Of a DNA stretch of 64,000 bases, positions 53,728 to 62,402 are shown piece after piece (positions within the stretch are counted from its first letter, which is position 1; each line of letters opens with the position of its first letter). The notes beneath the pieces were generated by a model. It saw only the letters and a program-made list of their open reading frames with translations. It made no database searches and was not told where the DNA came from. This stretch comes from Citrobacter braakii (GTDB lineage Bacteria; Pseudomonadota; Gammaproteobacteria; Enterobacterales; Enterobacteriaceae): NCBI RefSeq assembly GCF_002075345.1, contig NZ_NAEW01000008.1:62001-126000 (forward strand), read 5' to 3'. The translations under genes and the position numbers were made by a program.

Positions 53728-55049
53728 TGAAAAAACTAAAACTCGTGGTGATTGGTGCGGGTAGCAGCTATACGCCAGAACTGATTGAAGGTGTAATTAA
53801 AAACTACCACCAGCTTCCCATCTCTCACATCGCTTTTGTCGACGTTGAAATGGGTAAAGAGAAAATGAACATCATTTTCGATCTCACCAAAAGAATGCTT
53901 GCCAAAGCAAATTTACCAATTGATGTCATCCAAACTTTTGACCGCAAAACAGCGCTGCTAGGTGCCGACTTCGTGGTGACTCAACTGCGCGTCGGTGGTA
54001 TCGATGCCCGAATCGTTGATGAAAAACTGCCGAAGTCATACGGTTTTATTGGCCAGGAAACCAACGGCGCGGGCGGGATGTTCAAAGCTCTGCGCACCAT
54101 TCCGGTCATCATTGAAATAGCGAATGAAATGAAGGCGATTTGTCCAAACGCCTGGCTGATTAACTTCACCAATCCAGCTTCCATGGTGACAGAAGCGGTA
54201 CTCAAATACAGCCACAACAATCGGGTCATCGGCCTGTGCAATGGTCCTGTCAATATGACCCATCAGGTGGCCGGGCTGCTGAATGCCAACGTAGAGGATT
54301 TATACGTCGAGTTCAAAGGCTCCAACCATATGAACTTTATTACCAAAATTTTGCATAACGGCGTCGACCGTACCCGTGAAACCATCGAGATAATCAACGC
54401 CGCTGACGTCGATGCATTGAGCTTTAAAAACATCAGCAATGAGCAGTTTAATAAAGAGCTGCTGGCCGCCACCAATCTGATCCCCTCTTCCTATTTAAAA
54501 TACTACCTCAAGACGACTGAAATGCTGGCCGAGCAGGAAGCAGCCGAGCAATCACGGGGTGAGATCGTCAAAAATATCGAAGCCGAACTGTTTAAAAAAT
54601 ACAGCGACGTTACGCTTCAGGATAAGCCTAAAGAGCTGGAAGCCCGCGGCGGTGCGCTTTATTCCACCGCCGCGCTGAACGTTATTCGCGCTATTTACCT
54701 CGACGATAAGAGCATTCAAACCGTCAACGTTCGTAACGGCGGTGCTATCACTAATTTACCGGAAGAGGCGGTAGTTGAAGTGAACTGTGTGCTTACCCGT
54801 AATGGTCCGATTCCAATTTGTACTGGTGAGATCCCATCTCCTGCGAAAGGGATTGTTTCCATGATGAAAGACTATGAAGCGCAGATCGTTAAAGCCGCCG
54901 CCACCGGCGATTATCAAGCGCTTATTTCTGGCTTTATTTTCAACCCATTATGCTCAAGCGACACTTCGGGCGTGGCGTTAGTCAAAGAGATGCTGCTGGC
55001 CAATAAAAAGTATCTTCCTTTATTCGCCAAAAAGATTGAATCACTTTAA
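53727..55049 (+). CDS. Glycoside hydrolase family 4, 6-phospho-beta-glycosidase
   Basis: GH4 enzymes split 6-phospho-glycosides by an NAD+- and Mn2+-dependent oxidation-elimination mechanism. The 440-residue product has the Rossmann loop GAGSSYTPEL (residues 10-19), NFTNPAS (146-152), the metal Cys171 in GLCNGP and His201 in GSNHMN, so the catalytic set is present. Pattern fits the CelF/LicH 6-phospho-beta-glucosidase side of the family more than the alpha-galactosidase or alpha-glucosidase side. It overlaps the regulator by one base. With a downstream NagB-like protein, a glucosamine-containing disaccharide phosphate is a reasonable substrate guess. Confidence 0.88.
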   Translation: MKKLKLVVIGAGSSYTPELIEGVIKNYHQLPISHIAFVDVEMGKEKMNIIFDLTKRMLAKANLPIDVIQTFDRKTALLGADFVVTQLRVGGIDARIVDEKLPKSYGFIGQETNGAGGMFKALRTIPVIIEIANEMKAICPNAWLINFTNPASMVTEAVLKYSHNNRVIGLCNGPVNMTHQVAGLLNANVEDLYVEFKGSNHMNFITKILHNGVDRTRETIEIINAADVDALSFKNISNEQFNKELLAATNLIPSSYLKYYLKTTEMLAEQEAAEQSRGEIVKNIEAELFKKYSDVTLQDKPKELEARGGALYSTAALNVIRAIYLDDKSIQTVNVRNGGAITNLPEEAVVEVNCVLTRNGPIPICTGEIPSPAKGIVSMMKDYEAQIVKAAATGDYQALISGFIFNPLCSSDTSGVALVKEMLLANKKYLPLFAKKIESL

Positions 55050-55065
55050 TAGCGAGAAGAAACGG

Positions 55066-55755
55066 ATGAAATGTACAACGTTTGATACCAATGCCGCGCT
55101 GGCTGAACAGGTCGTTAGTGAGCTATCCGCGCTCAAACCACATTCTCGCGTGCTGATCCCCTCCGGTAGCACGCCTCACTGGATTTACGAAGCACTGGCA
55201 GCGACACCGTTTGCCGAACGCCTTACCTTCTTTGCGCTGGATGAGTGGGTCAACGTGCCCAGCGAATCAGATGGCAGTTGTCTGAACATGATTAATCAGG
55301 ACTTTGTGCACAAATGTGCCTATCCGGTGCGGTTAGTCCATTTCAATCCGTTTGCCTCTACGGCACAAAATATTGCCCATTACCAAACTGCGCTCAACGG
55401 TGAAGAGTTTGACTATGTAATTCTGGGCGTGGGAATGAACGGGCATATCGGCTTAAACGAGCCGGGCGTGCCGTTTGATGAGGATTATCTACAAACTCAA
55501 CTGGATGACGTAACAATTAACGTCGCCAGCCATAAATACTTCTCCGGAGATGTCACCCTCACCGAGGGTATTACCGTCGGGCTGAATAAAATCATCAAGG
55601 CTGGAAAAGTGATTGTCATCATCAACCACGATACGAAAAAAGATATTTATCAGGAGATTGTTAACGGCGATGCGCACCACACTCAGGTTCCTGCCATCTA
55701 TATCAAGCAGTTCCCGCAGGTTAATTATTACGTGACAAAAAACCTTATAGGGTAA
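55066..55755 (+). CDS. NagB-like glucosamine-6-phosphate deaminase/isomerase family protein
   Basis: The 229-residue product has the NagB/6-phosphogluconolactonase fold with IPSGSTPHWIYEAL near residue 31 for phosphate binding, FALDEWVNVPSE near 56-68, and the catalytic loop GVGMNGHIGLNEPG (121-134). Relative to E. coli NagB, Asp72, His143 and Glu148 align with Asp59, His127 and Glu132, but Asp141 is Asn125. It lacks the NagB C-terminal allosteric part. The start at 55066 is weakly supported by a purine-rich stretch; a TTG at 55036 would overlap the upstream gene. It may convert an amino-sugar or another ketose/aldose phosphate; true deaminase activity is not certain. Confidence 0.8.
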   Translation: MKCTTFDTNAALAEQVVSELSALKPHSRVLIPSGSTPHWIYEALAATPFAERLTFFALDEWVNVPSESDGSCLNMINQDFVHKCAYPVRLVHFNPFASTAQNIAHYQTALNGEEFDYVILGVGMNGHIGLNEPGVPFDEDYLQTQLDDVTINVASHKYFSGDVTLTEGITVGLNKIIKAGKVIVIINHDTKKDIYQEIVNGDAHHTQVPAIYIKQFPQVNYYVTKNLIG

Positions 55756-55761
55756 GCGGGC

Positions 55762-57078
55762 ATGAGCATAACCTCTCTACTCGAACAAAAGATGTTGCCA
55801 CTGGCCGAGAAAATCTCGTCAAACATCTACCTGACCGCACTAAAAAATGCGTTTATTGCCCTGATTCCCTTTTTGATTGTCGGTTCATTTTTCGTATTGT
55901 TAACCAACTTTCCTGTTAACGGCTATCACGAGTTTATGAGTTCGCTGTTAGGGGAAGGCGTGCTGGATAAGCTCAATTACGGGATTAACGCCAGCTACGG
56001 ATTAATGACGCTGCTGGTGATTATCACCTTCTCAAAGGAGTTAGTTGAGAAGCTTAATCTCAGCCAAAGTTCCGCTATTTTACCGGTGGCGATCTTCTTC
56101 TTAATGTCGCCTGGTCATATTACGACAGGCTCGGGAGAAATCGTCGCCGATGCTTACGCGTTGCTCGACTTTAGCTCTGAATCGATGTTCTTAGGGATTA
56201 TCGTCACTGTGGTCACCATCAAGGTGGTTCAGTTTCTGGAAAACAGGGCTTTCACCATCAAGATGCCTGCGAGTGTCCCGCCAGAGATTGCCAGGTCGTT
56301 TAAATCGCTGGTACCTATCTTCTTGGTGCTACTGTTCTGGATTATCGTCAAGGTGCTGTTTGAGAACACGCCTTTTGGTACGCCGGGGAAATTTATCAGC
56401 GTCATGCTGCAACAGCCGTTGCTGTATCTGGGGAATTCCCTCTTATCGCAACTGATTGCTGAGATGATGATCAGTTTCTTCTGGTTCTTTGGGATCCATG
56501 GCGACTCTATCATGACATCCGTAATGGGGCCTATCTGGCAAACGCTCAGTGCGCAGAACCTGGCGCAAACTCAGGCCGGGCTGGTAGCGACCAACATCAT
56601 TACTCAGCAGTTCAGGGATGTCTATTTGATTGCCGGCGGTACGGGTTTTACCGGAGCGCTGTTGATTAGCATCTTTATGGTTGCCAAAAGTACGCGATTA
56701 AAGCAGCTCTCACGGCTGGCGGCACCGGCGGCAATTTTTAACATTAATGAGCCGGTTATTTTTGGTTTGCCAATCGTGCTTAATCCGCTGATGCTTATCC
56801 CGTTTATCATTACCCCAATGGTGCTGTGTACGGTTACTTATGTGGTTATCGCACTCGGCTGGGTTCCCCCCACCTCTGGTATCTCCATTCCCTGGACAAC
56901 GCCGATCTTTATTTCTGGTTTCCTCACCACCGGGATTTCAGGCATTGTTTTACAGGCCGTGAATCTGGTTATCGCCACCGCGATTTATACACCGTTCGTG
57001 AAGATTTTAGATAAGCAGTATCTGCATGAAGAGAGCCAGTCAGAGAACGCTATGGGCGAAATGCAGCCCCAGCAGTAA
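55762..57078 (+). CDS. PTS lactose/cellobiose-family EIIC component
   Basis: This is the membrane component of a lactose/cellobiose/chitobiose-type phosphotransferase system. The 438-residue product has about ten membrane segments and family motifs: ALIPFLIVGSFF near residue 32, FFWFFGIHGDSIM near 239 (conserved His), and FNINEPVIFGLPIVLNP near 332 (conserved Glu) for sugar binding. It starts six bases after the NagB-like gene. No EIIA or EIIB gene lies in the operon, so those must come from another locus such as a chb-type system. Substrate is unknown, presumably a beta-linked disaccharide. Confidence 0.9.
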   Translation: MSITSLLEQKMLPLAEKISSNIYLTALKNAFIALIPFLIVGSFFVLLTNFPVNGYHEFMSSLLGEGVLDKLNYGINASYGLMTLLVIITFSKELVEKLNLSQSSAILPVAIFFLMSPGHITTGSGEIVADAYALLDFSSESMFLGIIVTVVTIKVVQFLENRAFTIKMPASVPPEIARSFKSLVPIFLVLLFWIIVKVLFENTPFGTPGKFISVMLQQPLLYLGNSLLSQLIAEMMISFFWFFGIHGDSIMTSVMGPIWQTLSAQNLAQTQAGLVATNIITQQFRDVYLIAGGTGFTGALLISIFMVAKSTRLKQLSRLAAPAAIFNINEPVIFGLPIVLNPLMLIPFIITPMVLCTVTYVVIALGWVPPTSGISIPWTTPIFISGFLTTGISGIVLQAVNLVIATAIYTPFVKILDKQYLHEESQSENAMGEMQPQQ

Positions 57079-57093
57079 GGGCATAGAATCCAG

Positions 57094-57121
57094 GCCGGAT
57101 GAAGTATTTACATCATCCGGC
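57094..57121. repeat. REP element
   Basis: GCCGGATGA pairs with TCATCCGGC between the convergent EIIC gene and darP. It marks the right edge of the accessory operon. Confidence 0.8.
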
Positions 57122-57141
57122 ACTTTCTGCAGACGAAGAGG

Positions 57142-57693
57142 TTAGATTTCGTTTTCCGCCAGTTCACGCAGATACTGGAAAATCTGACGTGCTGATTTCG
57201 GCGGCTTGTTGCCTTCTTGCTCTTTCTTCGCATTGCGAACCAGAGAACGAAGCTGCTGGCGATCGGCGTTTGGCCACAGGTTCAGCACTTCCGCTACCGC
57301 ATCATCACCTTCGGCGATCAGGCGATCGCGCAGTTGCTCAAGCTTATGAAACAGTACAACCTGTTGGTTGTGACGGTTTTTCAGCTTGTCCAGCGCCTGA
57401 CGGATAGGATCAACATCGCGCTGGCGCAACATTTTGCCAATCAGCTGCAGCTGGCGGCGGCGACCTTCCATCTTAATACGCTGGGCCAACTCAATCGCGG
57501 CACGTAAATCCGCGTCGAGCGGGATTTTATCCAGCGCGTTTTTCCCCAGTTTTACCAGTTCCACACCCAGGTGTTTTAACTCCTCGGCGTCACGTTTTAT
57601 TTCACTTTTACTAACCCAGATAATTTCATCGTCTTCGTCTTCGATGTCATCACCGGGAACGTCGTCGAGCCAGTCTTCGGGCTGCTTAGTCAT
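57142..57693 (-). CDS. darP: DarP (YjgA), 50S ribosome assembly factor
   Basis: DarP associates with late 50S precursors and helps complete large-subunit assembly in E. coli. The 183-residue product is helical and highly charged, with an acidic N-terminus ([18 protein letters not shown]) and basic central helices ([19 protein letters not shown]). It ends REL-AENEI. The gene is divergent from tldE, the constant arrangement in enterics. Confidence 0.94.
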   Translation of the reverse strand: MTKQPEDWLDDVPGDDIEDEDDEIIWVSKSEIKRDAEELKHLGVELVKLGKNALDKIPLDADLRAAIELAQRIKMEGRRRQLQLIGKMLRQRDVDPIRQALDKLKNRHNQQVVLFHKLEQLRDRLIAEGDDAVAEVLNLWPNADRQQLRSLVRNAKKEQEGNKPPKSARQIFQYLRELAENEI

Positions 57694-57788
57694 GTCAGGC
57701 TCCTTAAAAAAAGAGGCTAATGTTACCAGTTAAGATGCGCACTGAAAAACGGTTCTCTGTTAGACTTCAGAGAAACTCTCTCTACATT

Positions 57789-59141
57789 ATGGCATTTGCG
57801 ATGAAAGTAATCTCACAAGTTGAAGCGCAGCGTAAGATTCTGGAAGAAGCGGTCTCGACGGCACTGGAATTAGCGTCAGGTAAGTCGGATGGCGCGGAAG
57901 TCGCTGTGAGCAAGACCACGGGTATTAGCGTCAGCACCCGTTATGGTGAAGTGGAGAACGTAGAATTCAATAGCGATGGCGCGCTGGGGATTACGGTTTA
58001 TCACCAAAATCGTAAGGGCAGCGCATCGTCCACCGATTTAAGCCCGCAGGCGATTGCACGTACCGTGCAGGCCGCGCTGGATATTGCACGTTACACCTCA
58101 CCGGACCCGTGCGCGGGCGTGGCAGATAAAGAACTGCTGGCCTTTGATGCGCCCGATTTGGATCTGTTCCACCCGGCGGAAGTTTCCCCTGACGAAGCTA
58201 TCGAACTGGCAGCCCGCGCGGAACAGGCGGCGCTGCAGGCCGATAAGCGTATCACCAATACCGAAGGCGGCAGTTTTAACAGCCACTACGGCATCAAAGT
58301 GTTTGGTAACAGTCACGGGATGCTGCAGGGCTACTGCTCTACGCGTCATTCTCTTTCCAGCTGTGTCATCGCGGAAGAAAATGGCGATATGGAGCGTGAT
58401 TACGCCTACACCATTGGCCGGGCGATGGGCGATCTGCAAACGCCGGAATGGGTGGGGGCAGACTGTGCTCGCCGCACCTTATCTCGCCTCTCTCCGCGTA
58501 AACTTTCCACCATGAAAGCACCGGTGATTTTTGCCAACGAAGTGGCGACTGGGCTGTTCGGACATCTGGTCGGCGCGATTGCCGGTGGTTCGGTGTACCG
58601 TAAATCCACCTTCCTGCTCGACTCGCTGGGCAAACAAATTCTGCCGGAATGGCTGACTATTGAAGAACATCCGCACCTGCTGAAAGGGCTGGCGTCGTCG
58701 CCGTTCGACAGCGAAGGCGTACGGACCGAACGGCGTGACATTGTTAAAGACGGCGTGCTGACCCAATGGCTGCTGACCAACTATTCCGCACGTAAGCTGG
58801 GACTGAAGAGCACCGGTCATGCGGGCGGGATCCACAACTGGCGAATTCCGGGACAGGGTCTAAGCTTCGAGCAGTTGCTCAAAGAGATGGGCACAGGTCT
58901 TGTGGTTACCGAGCTGATGGGGCAGGGCGTTAGCGGCATTACCGGCGATTACTCTCGCGGCGCGGCGGGTTTTTGGGTCGAAAACGGCGAAATTCAGTAT
59001 CCGGTGAGTGAAATTACCATCGCCGGGAACTTAAAAGAGATGTGGCGCAATATTGTGACCGTAGGCAACGATATTGAAACGCGCAGTAATATTCAGTGTG
59101 GTTCGGTATTGTTACCGGAGATGAAAATCGCCGGGCAATGA
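57789..59141 (+). CDS. tldE: Metalloprotease subunit TldE (PmbA)
   Basis: TldE forms a heterodimer with TldD that degrades unfolded peptides, matures microcin B17 and degrades the antitoxin CcdA. TldE itself lacks the catalytic zinc motif. The 450-residue product shows the family motifs [37 protein letters not shown] (cited in part as [18 protein letters not shown]) and the final [20 protein letters not shown]. The start at 57789 gives the E. coli length; the frame continues 23 codons upstream without homology. The gene symbol pmbA is also used. Confidence 0.95.
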   Translation: MAFAMKVISQVEAQRKILEEAVSTALELASGKSDGAEVAVSKTTGISVSTRYGEVENVEFNSDGALGITVYHQNRKGSASSTDLSPQAIARTVQAALDIARYTSPDPCAGVADKELLAFDAPDLDLFHPAEVSPDEAIELAARAEQAALQADKRITNTEGGSFNSHYGIKVFGNSHGMLQGYCSTRHSLSSCVIAEENGDMERDYAYTIGRAMGDLQTPEWVGADCARRTLSRLSPRKLSTMKAPVIFANEVATGLFGHLVGAIAGGSVYRKSTFLLDSLGKQILPEWLTIEEHPHLLKGLASSPFDSEGVRTERRDIVKDGVLTQWLLTNYSARKLGLKSTGHAGGIHNWRIPGQGLSFEQLLKEMGTGLVVTELMGQGVSGITGDYSRGAAGFWVENGEIQYPVSEITIAGNLKEMWRNIVTVGNDIETRSNIQCGSVLLPEMKIAGQ

Positions 59142-59188
59142 TACTCGTTAAGGCGTTAATTTTTTAATAATAAAAAAGGAAGTGAGCA

Positions 59189-59575
59189 ATGCGTAAACAC
59201 CTGTTAGCGATCGTCGCGGCTTCAACGCTGGTTCTTGGTTCTTCTGCGTTTGCAGCCGATCTCGAAGATGACATGGGGATCCTCAACGACAACCTGAAGA
59301 TCGTCGAAAAAACGGACAATGCGACTGAACTGAAAGACGCGTTGACCAAAATGCGTGCAGCCGCGCTGGATGCTCAAAAGGGAACGCCGCCGAAGCTGGA
59401 GAGCAAATCCCCGGACAGTCCGGAGATGAAAGATTTCCGCCACGGCTTTGATACGCTGATCGGTCAGATTGACGGCGCGCTTAAACTGGCGAACGAAGGT
59501 AAAGTCAAAGAGGCGAAAGCCGTTGCGGAAGACCTGAAAAAAACGCGCAACGAAAACCACAAGAAGTTCCGCTAA
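59189..59575 (+). CDS. cybC: Cytochrome b562
   Basis: CybC is a soluble periplasmic four-helix-bundle b-type cytochrome of unclear physiological partner. The 128-residue precursor has a 22-residue signal peptide (AFA/ADL). The heme ligands are present: Met7 of the mature protein (ADLEDDM) and a His near the C-terminus (RNENH, mature residue 102). It differs from E. coli mainly at surface positions. AAGGAAGTGAG precedes the start. E. coli has nrdG next; here an accessory operon follows. Confidence 0.95.
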   Translation: MRKHLLAIVAASTLVLGSSAFAADLEDDMGILNDNLKIVEKTDNATELKDALTKMRAAALDAQKGTPPKLESKSPDSPEMKDFRHGFDTLIGQIDGALKLANEGKVKEAKAVAEDLKKTRNENHKKFR

Positions 59576-59905
59576 TCTACTCTATCCGGCCTGCATAACC
59601 GTAGGCCGGATAAGACGCTGCGCCCCTGCATCCCATAAGTAAACGCTATCCCCATCACATTTTTTCATTTTTATCGTCCATTCATTGTTCGCATTTCCTT
59701 CCATTTTGCTGCTCACTCTTGCGATCTCAATCACATTCTTCCAGTGATTAATCGTGGTCCCGGCCCTTTTTGCGGCACAGATCACTATCGCTGCGCCCCT
59801 TTCCACTTCGAAGTGGAAAACAACTCGCTACAAACTTTTAACCCCCACCGCTAAGTTACCCTCAGAGCCACTAGTGGGGTAAGACGAGTGAATAACGGAG
59901 CTGTA
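59576..59905. promoter_or_regulatory. Promoter region of the PRD-DUF4310 operon
   Basis: The gap of 330 bases begins with a REP hairpin (59583-59612) and contains a perfect 20-base palindrome with a TTCGAA centre at 59800-59819, arms TTTCCACTTC and GAAGTGGAAA, about 90 bases before the PRD gene. A second palindrome CCACTAGTGG lies at 59868-59877, and CCCCAC (59843-59848) can pair with GTGGGG (59874-59879) just before the ribosome site. The large palindrome is a strong operator candidate; no sigma-54 element with the required GG-N10-GC spacing was found. Confidence 0.65.
59583..59612. repeat. REP element after cybC
   Basis: TATCCGGCCT pairs exactly with AGGCCGGATA across a ten-base loop, four bases past the cybC stop codon region. 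It may stabilise the cybC mRNA end. Confidence 0.75.
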
Positions 59906-60214
59906 ATGAATGACATGGGGGAATCGGTGGAACTGGCCGACCGCATGCTGGCGCAGGTGTATGCCTTGCTGCGTGAACGCCACATTATTCCCAACGCTGT
60001 ACAGGAACAGATGCTGACGTCGCATGTTCGCGCCATGGCGCACCGCTCGGTAACGGGTGAACCCTTACCAGAAGTCGATGCCAGCTTGTTTGATGAAATT
60101 TCTGCCGAATCAATGGCGCTTGCCCGTGACGTGGTCGCTGAGTTTGGCAATCTTCCTGAGGAAGAGGCCTGGCTGCTGTCGGTGCACTTCGAAGTCGCGA
60201 AAGACAACCTTTAA
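59906..60214 (+). CDS. Stand-alone PRD-domain protein
   Basis: The 102-residue product is a single PTS regulation domain (PRD) without the RNA-binding or DNA-binding part usual in antiterminators and activators. The two PRD histidines can be seen, one in LTSHVRAMAHR and one in LLSVHFEVAK near the end. PRDs are normally phosphorylated by PTS proteins to sense sugar flux. It starts the operon. ATG 59906 has GGAG five bases upstream; a GTG at 59888 is in frame but lies ahead of that site. SFCGS follows ten bases after its stop. How a lone PRD acts is unknown to me. Confidence 0.85.
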   Translation: MNDMGESVELADRMLAQVYALLRERHIIPNAVQEQMLTSHVRAMAHRSVTGEPLPEVDASLFDEISAESMALARDVVAEFGNLPEEEAWLLSVHFEVAKDNL

Positions 60215-60224
60215 GGAGCAAAAG

Positions 60225-60587
60225 ATGGAACAGATTACCGTAGTGATTGGCGATCGTCTGGGTAAAGGCCAGAAAGTGGCGGCAGGCGTTGAGAAAGCGG
60301 GCGGCCGTGCGGTTGTGGTGCCGGGCGTTGCGGCAGATATGAAGCTGGGTGACGTGATGAAAGCGGAAAACGCCACCTTTGGTATCTCGTTTTGCGGCAG
60401 TGGCGGCGCGGGTGCGATTACCGCGCAGACCAAATACGGCTACAAGGCGAAATACGGCATGCGCTCGGTTGATGAAGGGGTCACGGCCATCAACGAAGGT
60501 TGCAACGTGCTGGGGTTCGGTTTTATGGACAAAGAAGAACTCGGTGAGCGCCTGGTACAGGCGTGGCAAAAGAAACACGGCGCTTAA
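60225..60587 (+). CDS. Glycine-rich SFCGS-family protein
   Basis: This 120-residue soluble protein belongs to the family named for its motif SFCGSGGAGA (residues 55-64), with a central Cys57. The N-terminus MEQITVVIGDRLGKGQKVAAG resembles the start of a small alpha/beta (Rossmann-like or PTS IIB-like) domain. Its function is not known. AAGGAG lies eight bases before the start. It is flanked by a PRD protein and a DUF4312 protein and precedes two membrane proteins, a set always worth treating as one system. Confidence 0.85.
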   Translation: MEQITVVIGDRLGKGQKVAAGVEKAGGRAVVVPGVAADMKLGDVMKAENATFGISFCGSGGAGAITAQTKYGYKAKYGMRSVDEGVTAINEGCNVLGFGFMDKEELGERLVQAWQKKHGA

Positions 60588-60589
60588 GC

Positions 60590-60889
60590 ATGAAAGAACA
60601 ATTCACCACCACGGTGAGAGTCACTGGCAAGGGCGAGGCCAAAGCACGCGCCTTTGCCGATGCCCTGAACCACGTTCAGGCTGCGGTGATGAAAGCGTCG
60701 CCGCATATCTTACTGCGTATTGAGCCACAGGATGTGCAGGTTGTTCAAGCGCGTGAATCGGTGCGCAAAGAGGCATTTTTATTCCTCTTTTTGCGCCGGG
60801 AAAGACGCACCTTCAGCGTGGAGCTGGACGTGACCGTCAACGTGACTGCCATCAATCTCGACAAGGTGGATTTCGTTACGCAACGCTGA
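60590..60889 (+). CDS. DUF4312 family protein
   Basis: The 99-residue soluble protein matches the DUF4312 pattern: FTTTVRVTGKGEAKARAFADALN at the start (cited in part as FTTTVRVTGKGEAKARAFA), ILLRIEPQDVQV in the middle and FLFLFLRRERRTFSVELDVTVNVT near the end. It starts two bases after the SFCGS stop, so translation is coupled. Function is not known. It has no membrane segment or cysteine. Confidence 0.82.
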   Translation: MKEQFTTTVRVTGKGEAKARAFADALNHVQAAVMKASPHILLRIEPQDVQVVQARESVRKEAFLFLFLRRERRTFSVELDVTVNVTAINLDKVDFVTQR

Positions 60890-60911
60890 TTCTTTATTAA
60901 AAGGCATAATT

Positions 60912-61688
60912 ATGTTCCTGATAATATTAATAAAATCGCTCATCATCGGCGGCCTGGTTGGCGTCGGTGTCGGCGCTGGGGCTGCACGCATGTTTCATGC
61001 GCCTACCACTCAAGGGATGGGCGCGTTTCGTACTCTGGGAGAACTGAATTCCTGCGAAGGGGATCCGGCTTCTCACTTCTCGTTCGGCCTGGGCTTCTTC
61101 TTTAACGCCTGGGCTTCCTCCGTTGCGGCGGGGGCGTTCACTCAGGACGTCGACCATCGCATCATCCCCAACTGGGGCGCTGCTGCGCTGATGGTTAAAA
61201 ACCGCAACGTCGGTGAAACGCTGCACGATCCCAAGCGCATGGCGATTGCCTGCGGCGTTATCGGGATGATCGTCGTGACCTTCCTGAACCTCACGGCGTC
61301 ATCCGTACCGGAAGCGTTGCAGGTGACCGCCGTCAAGGTGCTGGTGCCTGCGGCTAACCTGCTGGTCAACACCGTGATGCCAGTGATCTTCTGGCTGGCG
61401 GCGATCGATGCCGGTAAAAAATCAGGCTTCTGGGCCACCGTCTTTGGCGGCGCGGCGCAGCTGATTATGGGCAACGCCGTTCCGGGTCTGGTCCTTGGCA
61501 TTCTGATCGGTAAAGGCGTGGAAGAGAGCGGCTGGAACCACGTCACTAAAGTGATGATGGTGGCTATCGTCGCGCTGTTTGTCCTGAGCGGCTTCTTCCG
61601 CGGCTTCGACATGAAGATGATCGAATCCTTCCATCTGACCGTGCCTAACTGGCTCGAACTGATCCACAACTCGCTCAGCGGCAAATAA
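60912..61688 (+). CDS. DUF4311 family inner membrane protein
   Basis: The 258-residue product is strongly hydrophobic with six or seven membrane segments; the first carries the Gly-rich LIIGGLVGVGVGAGAARMFHAP and the next the loop GELNSCEGDPASHFSFGLGFFF (cited in part as LNSCEGDPASHFSFG). It fits the DUF4311 family by pattern and neighbourhood. With DUF4310 it forms a membrane pair that I infer to be a transporter; no function has been shown to my knowledge. AAAAGG stands before the start. Confidence 0.83.
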   Translation: MFLIILIKSLIIGGLVGVGVGAGAARMFHAPTTQGMGAFRTLGELNSCEGDPASHFSFGLGFFFNAWASSVAAGAFTQDVDHRIIPNWGAAALMVKNRNVGETLHDPKRMAIACGVIGMIVVTFLNLTASSVPEALQVTAVKVLVPAANLLVNTVMPVIFWLAAIDAGKKSGFWATVFGGAAQLIMGNAVPGLVLGILIGKGVEESGWNHVTKVMMVAIVALFVLSGFFRGFDMKMIESFHLTVPNWLELIHNSLSGK

Positions 61689-61699
61689 CGGAGGCCATC

Positions 61700-62344
61700 A
61701 TGGAACAGAATAAAGGTTTTTGGTTCGCTGACTGGTCGTTCCCGATCTTCGTTGGCCTGCTCTCCTCTGGCGTATTTGCCGGAACGCACATGTACTACCT
61801 GTACGGTATTGGCGCATTTAACGAAGTCGCTTTTGTGGCGATGCTGAAGGCGGGAATGGACACCGGCTCCTACGGGGCGGTGGCGGCATTTGGTGCAAGC
61901 TTCCTGTTTGCCCGCATCATTGAAGGTTCGCTGGTGGGGATTCTGGATATTGGCGGGGCGATTCAGACCGGGGTCGGGTTAGGTGTTCCGGCGCTGCTGT
62001 TGGGCGCAGGTATTATCTTCCCGGTTGCCAACTTCGCAGCGTCGCTGGTCACCGGTCTGGTGATTGGTCTGGCGATTGGCTACATCATTATTCTGGCGCG
62101 TAAGTTCACCATCAATCAGAGCGACTCGACCTACGGTGCGGATGTCATGATGGGGGCCGGTAACGCCTCCGGTCGCTTCCTCGGACCATTGATTATCCTC
62201 AGCGCGATGACGGCGTCTATCCCTATCGGCATCGGTTCACTGGCGGGCGCGCTGCTGTTTTACCTGTGGCAGAAACCGATCACCGGCGGGGCGATCCTTG
62301 GGGCGATGATCCTCGGGTCCATCTTCCCGATTGCCATTAGCTAA
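61700..62344 (+). CDS. DUF4310 family inner membrane protein
   Basis: The 214-residue product has about six membrane segments, with FWFADWSFPIFVGLLSSGVFAGTHMYY (cited in part as FWFADWSFPIFVGLLSS) at the N-terminus and glycine-rich helices IGGAIQTGVGLGVPALLLGAG. It follows DUF4311 by twelve bases with GGAGG in between. Paired with DUF4311 it has the look of a two-subunit permease. A REP element follows within the operon. Confidence 0.83.
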   Translation: MEQNKGFWFADWSFPIFVGLLSSGVFAGTHMYYLYGIGAFNEVAFVAMLKAGMDTGSYGAVAAFGASFLFARIIEGSLVGILDIGGAIQTGVGLGVPALLLGAGIIFPVANFAASLVTGLVIGLAIGYIIILARKFTINQSDSTYGADVMMGAGNASGRFLGPLIILSAMTASIPIGIGSLAGALLFYLWQKPITGGAILGAMILGSIFPIAIS

Positions 62345-62358
62345 CTGTTGATTTGTAG

Positions 62359-62389
62359 GCCGGATGAGGCGGTTGCGCCGCCATCCGGC
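62359..62389. repeat. REP element inside the operon
   Basis: GCCGGATGAGGCGG pairs with the region ending CCATCCGGC, with the ribosome site of the next gene starting four bases later. It separates the membrane genes from the enzyme genes and may lower or protect part of the transcript. Confidence 0.8.
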
Positions 62390-62402
62390 AAAGGAGAGAG
62401 CG

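Noticed and set aside
59741-59790. A sigma-54 promoter upstream of the PRD operon, expected by analogy with dga operons.
   Set aside because: TGGTCCCGGCCCTTTTTGC has GG and GC elements but not at the required ten-base spacing; no other match was found.
59582-59806. A 74-codon minus-strand frame after cybC.
   Set aside because: It starts in a palindrome and runs through a REP element; the product has no recognisable features.
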